From assembly GCA_012840085.1 (NCBI GenBank), contig DUMB01000065.1, positions 1 to 41,581 of the forward strand: a stretch of 41,581 bases of DNA, written 5' to 3'. Origin of the DNA: Clostridiaceae bacterium. GTDB lineage: Bacteria; Bacillota; Clostridia; Acetivibrionales; DUMB01. The notes under the pieces are model-generated. The model had not been told where the DNA came from and searched no databases. It worked only from the letters and a program-made list of their open reading frames with translations. Shown piece after piece: positions 38,887 through 41,581 of this stretch (its first letter is position 1; the number at the start of each line of letters is the position of its first letter). Position numbers and translations under genes: made by a program.

Positions 38887-40299
38887 TTATTTATTTTCAT
38901 TCTTATTTTTATTCTTAAGGTAATTGTCTATAGCAACCGCGGCTTTCTTTCCCGCACCCATTGCAAGTATGACCGTAGCTGCGCCTGTCACAGCATCTCC
39001 GCCTGCAAAAACTCCTTCCTTGCTGGTTGCTCCCGTCTCTTCATCTGCCATTATCCCGCCCCATTTATGCGTTTCAAGATCGGGTGTAGTAGATTTTATC
39101 AATGGATTTGGCGTTTGTCCTATTGCTATTATTACCGTATCCACATCAATTGTGTGCTCTGAACCCGCTACAGGCACAGGTCTCCTTCTTCCTGAACTGT
39201 CAGGCTCACCAAGTTCCATTCTTATGCACTCCATGCCTTTTACCCAGCCATCTTCTGTGCCTATTATTCTTACAGGGTTTGTGAGATTTTTAAATATAAT
39301 GCCTTCTTCCTTTGCATGGTGTACTTCTTCAAGCCTTGCGGGCATCTCTGCTTCAGAACGCCTATACACAATGTACACATTCTCCGCTCCCAGTCTCTTT
39401 GCACTCCTTGCGGCATCCATGGCTACGTTTCCTCCGCCTACTACCGCTACATTCCTTCCTACTTTTACAGGAGTATCGTATTCCGGGAACTTATATGCTT
39501 TCATCAGGTTTATTCTCGTAAGAAACTCATTAGCTGAATATACCCCGTTCAAATTTTCACCGGGTATTCCCATAAAGCTTGGAAGTCCTGCACCTGTACC
39601 TATGAAAACTGCATCGAATCCTTCGTCTTCCATAAGCTCATCCAGAGATAAAACCTTGCCTATCACCATGTTGGTCTTAATATCCACGCCAAGCTGCCTT
39701 ACATTGTCTATTTCTTTCTGAACCAGCTCCTTAGGAAGCCTGAACTCCGGTATGCCATACATCAAAACTCCTCCGGCTGTGTGGAAAGCTTCAAATATGG
39801 TTACATCATAGCCCATCTTTGCAAGATCAGCCGCACATGTTAAACCTGCAGGTCCGGAGCCTATAACTGCAACTTTTTTTCCATTGCCGGGAACTTTCTC
39901 AACCTCTGTTTTGCAATTTGCCATGTACCAATCCGCTACAAACCTTTCAAGACGTCCTATGCCAACTGATTCACCTTTTTTGGCTCTTACGCAGTATTTT
40001 TCACACTGAGTTTCCTGTGGACATACCCTGCCGCAAATTGCAGGAAGATTATTTGTCTCTCTGATCTTGTGATACGCTTCCTCAAATTTTCCTTCCGATA
40101 CAAGCTTTATAAATTCAGGTATCTTAACATTTACAGGACACCCGCCTACACAGGGCTTGTGTTTACAATTCAGGCACCTTTTCGCCTCCTCAATCGCCAT
40201 CTCCTCAGTATAACCCAATGCAACTTCCTGAAAGTTCTTATTGCGTACATCAGGCTCCTGTTCAGGCATCTTTATCTTTTCAAGTGACATATTTGGCAC
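38887..40299 (-). CDS. nfnB: NfnB subunit, NADPH-binding (GltD-like) flavoprotein
   Basis: A 470-aa protein homologous to the small subunit of glutamate synthase. With the next gene it is best read as NfnB of the bifurcating NADH-dependent reduced ferredoxin:NADP oxidoreductase. N-terminal cysteine clusters for two [4Fe-4S] clusters are CLNCKHKPCVGGCPVNVKIP and CGRVCPQETQCEKYCV. The FAD motif is VAVIGSGPAGLTCAADLAKM, the NADPH motif VAVVGGGNVAMDAARSAKRL, and GVFAGGDAVTGAATVILAMG closes the FAD site. The start is GTG at 40299, 8 bases after GAGAGGGG. The C-terminus is a low-complexity Lys/Asn tail made by a repeat array. No large GltB subunit is present, which argues against glutamate synthase. 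Confidence 0.88.
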   Translation of the reverse strand: MPNMSLEKIKMPEQEPDVRNKNFQEVALGYTEEMAIEEAKRCLNCKHKPCVGGCPVNVKIPEFIKLVSEGKFEEAYHKIRETNNLPAICGRVCPQETQCEKYCVRAKKGESVGIGRLERFVADWYMANCKTEVEKVPGNGKKVAVIGSGPAGLTCAADLAKMGYDVTIFEAFHTAGGVLMYGIPEFRLPKELVQKEIDNVRQLGVDIKTNMVIGKVLSLDELMEDEGFDAVFIGTGAGLPSFMGIPGENLNGVYSANEFLTRINLMKAYKFPEYDTPVKVGRNVAVVGGGNVAMDAARSAKRLGAENVYIVYRRSEAEMPARLEEVHHAKEEGIIFKNLTNPVRIIGTEDGWVKGMECIRMELGEPDSSGRRRPVPVAGSEHTIDVDTVIIAIGQTPNPLIKSTTPDLETHKWGGIMADEETGATSKEGVFAGGDAVTGAATVILAMGAGKKAAVAIDNYLKNKNKNENK

Positions 40300-40323
40300 A
40301 TTATCATCCCCTCTCTCTGCATG

Positions 40324-41169
40324 TTACCTCTTCAATCCAATTCTGCATGCGTGCTCTTCCTCTGACAGTTTTTCTTCTGACTTGTACATAAGCTGCCTTC
40401 TCATAGCTTCGTCAAAATCCACCTCATGCCCGTCAAAGTCAGGCCCGTCCACACACGCAAATTTTATTTTTCCTCCTACGGTAACACGGCAACCTCCGCA
40501 CATTCCTGTACCGTCAATCATTATCGGATTCATACTTACTATGGTCTTAATGCCGTACTCTTTAGTAAGTTTGCTAACCATTTTCATCATAATCAAAGGA
40601 CCTATGGCAATCACCAGATCATATTTATTTCCTTCATCAATTAGTCCTTTAAGTATATCGGTAACAAACCCTTTTACTCCGTTAGAACCATCATCGGTAG
40701 TAACAATGAGTCTTGTGCTTACTTCTTTCATTTCCTTTTCAAGTATTATTAGGTCTTTGTTCCTGAAACCTGTTATACAGTGGACTTCTGCACCAAGCTT
40801 GTGCAGTTTCTTTGCCTGCGGATAAGCTATTGCAGAACCAAGCCCTCCACCTATTACCGCCACTTTCTTCCCGGCATAGGCTTCCAATTCAGTAGCAATT
40901 CCCAGCGGTCCGACAAAATCCAAAAGTGCATCTCCCGCTTCCAACGTTCCAAGCTGCTTCGTAGTTTTTCCAACCTCCTGGAATATTATAGTTACAGTTC
41001 CTTTTTCCCTGTCGTAATCAGCTACTGTAAGAGGTATTCTTTCACCATTTTCATCTATTCTAAGAATTATAAATTGTCCAGGCTCTACTTTCCGCGCAAT
41101 ATAAGGTGCCTCAATCTCCAACAATTTTACTGAAGGGTTGAGAACTTCCTTCCTCATAATTTTATACAT
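40324..41169 (-). CDS. nfnA: NfnA subunit, ferredoxin-NADP reductase-like
   Basis: A 281-aa flavoprotein of the ferredoxin reductase type (also called SudB in older annotation). It binds FAD through residues like ERIPLTVADYDREKG and NAD(H) through VAVIGGGLGSAIAYPQAKKL. Near the C-terminus the [2Fe-2S] site reads DGTGMCGGCRV with a third Cys in KFACVDGPDF, matching the Asp plus three Cys ligand set of NfnA. Together with NfnB it couples NADH and reduced ferredoxin to make two NADPH, an important NADPH source in anaerobes. AAGGGG precedes the ATG and a good promoter lies 58-86 bases upstream; nfnB follows after 24 bp. Confidence 0.9.
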   Translation of the reverse strand: MYKIMRKEVLNPSVKLLEIEAPYIARKVEPGQFIILRIDENGERIPLTVADYDREKGTVTIIFQEVGKTTKQLGTLEAGDALLDFVGPLGIATELEAYAGKKVAVIGGGLGSAIAYPQAKKLHKLGAEVHCITGFRNKDLIILEKEMKEVSTRLIVTTDDGSNGVKGFVTDILKGLIDEGNKYDLVIAIGPLIMMKMVSKLTKEYGIKTIVSMNPIMIDGTGMCGGCRVTVGGKIKFACVDGPDFDGHEVDFDEAMRRQLMYKSEEKLSEEEHACRIGLKR

Positions 41170-41226
41170 TTAAATTCACCCCTTACTAAATTAACAAATG
41201 TACACTTTTCTACACAATATAGGACT

Positions 41227-41255
41227 ATTTTATATAATACAAAAGTATACGTCAA
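41227..41255 (-). promoter_or_regulatory. Sigma-A promoter of nfnAB
   Basis: On the minus strand TTGACG (41250-41255) and TAAAAT (41227-41232) are 17 bases apart. The start near 41220 would give an untranslated leader of about 50 bases. Confidence 0.7.
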
Positions 41256-41401
41256 CAAAGCATTGTCTAAAAGATAAAAGTAATATTCTTGATGATTATA
41301 CAGATAATGTACTAAATTTCGTACAACAATAGAGGCCAATTCAATTTTATGTAGTTGATTTTGAGTGAATATGATATTATTATAAATGTAATTAACTTAC
41401 C

Positions 41402-41429
41402 TTGACGGTATTTAATTCTGTGTTATAAT
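41402..41429 (+). promoter_or_regulatory. Sigma-A promoter directed out of the window
   Basis: TTGACG (41402-41407) and TATAAT (41424-41429) are 16 bases apart on the plus strand, a strong match. It is the only clear plus-strand promoter seen and would drive a gene beyond the right edge, divergent from nfnAB. At least 145 bases of leader follow inside the window without a start codon behind a ribosome binding site. Confidence 0.7.
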
Positions 41430-41435
41430 ATTTTA

Positions 41436-41581
41436 ATAAATTCTGAGGTCGATGTGGTAGTGTTAAATAACTTATGAAAAAAGCAATATGGGAGTAGTTA
41501 GGTTTATTGGACATTGAAAAGTGAAGAATATACCAGATTTCCGCATTTATTCCACGGTCCTCTTGACAATGAGCCTCCTAA
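41436..41581 (+). promoter_or_regulatory. Long 5' leader at the right edge, possible cis-regulatory RNA
   Basis: The leader after the plus-strand promoter contains ATATGGGAGTAGTTAGG (from about 41487) and, near the edge, GTCCTCTTGACAATGAGCC. GGGAGTAG is the opening core of the yybP-ykoY (manganese) riboswitch, but the second half of that motif is not visible or lies past the edge. The riboswitch call is a guess; the existence of a long leader is better supported. Confidence 0.25.

Noticed and set aside
38924..39721. 265-aa plus-strand frame inside nfnB
   Set aside because: Antisense shadow of a well-identified gene; low-complexity Ser/Pro-rich product with no motif and no ribosome binding site.
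38887..41169. Reading the pair as glutamate synthase (GltD) because it lies next to gdhA
   Set aside because: No large GltB subunit is present, and the partner has the NfnA layout with FAD, NAD and an Asp plus three Cys [2Fe-2S] site, so NfnAB fits better.

Overview
The window reads as a chromosomal segment of an AT-rich, endospore-forming, anaerobic Firmicute. The markers are spoIIAA-spoIIAB-sigF, a spoVA operon, an HprK/Crh-type regulatory pair, and NfnAB ferredoxin:NADP oxidoreductase. Gene content and style resemble the Clostridium thermocellum/Acetivibrio group, but that placement is inference from memory without a search. Every confident gene lies on the minus strand, so transcription runs from high to low coordinates. 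Several genes begin with TTG or GTG behind a good ribosome binding site.

Layout from low to high coordinates. 1-223: start of a secreted protein cut by the window edge, preceded by about 1.1 kb without genes. 1319-8956: an oligosaccharide ABC-importer locus with two permeases and a lipoprotein binding protein but no ATPase, flanked by two AraC-type regulators. One regulator is membrane-anchored; the other carries what looks like a decayed receiver domain. 9417-16147: a lower-glycolysis cluster in the order gap, pgk-tpi (one fused reading frame), gpmI, eno. 16579-20350: trmL, a PepT-like peptidase, pfkA and a DUF2156 protein. 20510-22334: a CheX-like protein and a DUF362/ferredoxin protein. 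22563-27258: spoVA genes (with a previously untracked 50-aa membrane peptide at their head) and the spoIIA operon behind a sigma-H-like promoter. 27429-36207: a carbon-regulation and cell-wall cluster, hprK, PHP phosphoesterase, murB, rapZ, yvcK, glycogen debranching enzyme, whiA, crh. 36520-36676: two tRNA-Gly genes. 37049-41169: gdhA and nfnAB.

The genes form a coherent central-metabolism block. Sugar import feeds glycolysis. HprK with a Crh-like protein (Asn at position 15, Ser46 kept) provides phosphotransferase-independent catabolite signalling. NfnAB and glutamate dehydrogenase handle NADPH and nitrogen.

The most unusual signals are: (1) the in-frame PGK-TIM fusion, whose junction sits on an A-AAA-AAA heptamer; (2) an IS200/IS605 right-end, omegaRNA-like remnant inside the predicted 5' leader of gap; (3) many different short degenerate tandem-repeat arrays between genes, at least three of which run through the stop codon of the upstream gene (eno, pepT, nfnB); (4) two related inverted-repeat elements, a 198-bp form next to gdhA and a 55-bp form next to yvcK; and (5) a 27-bp-arm perfect palindrome with a short tandem tail beside the spoVA operon.
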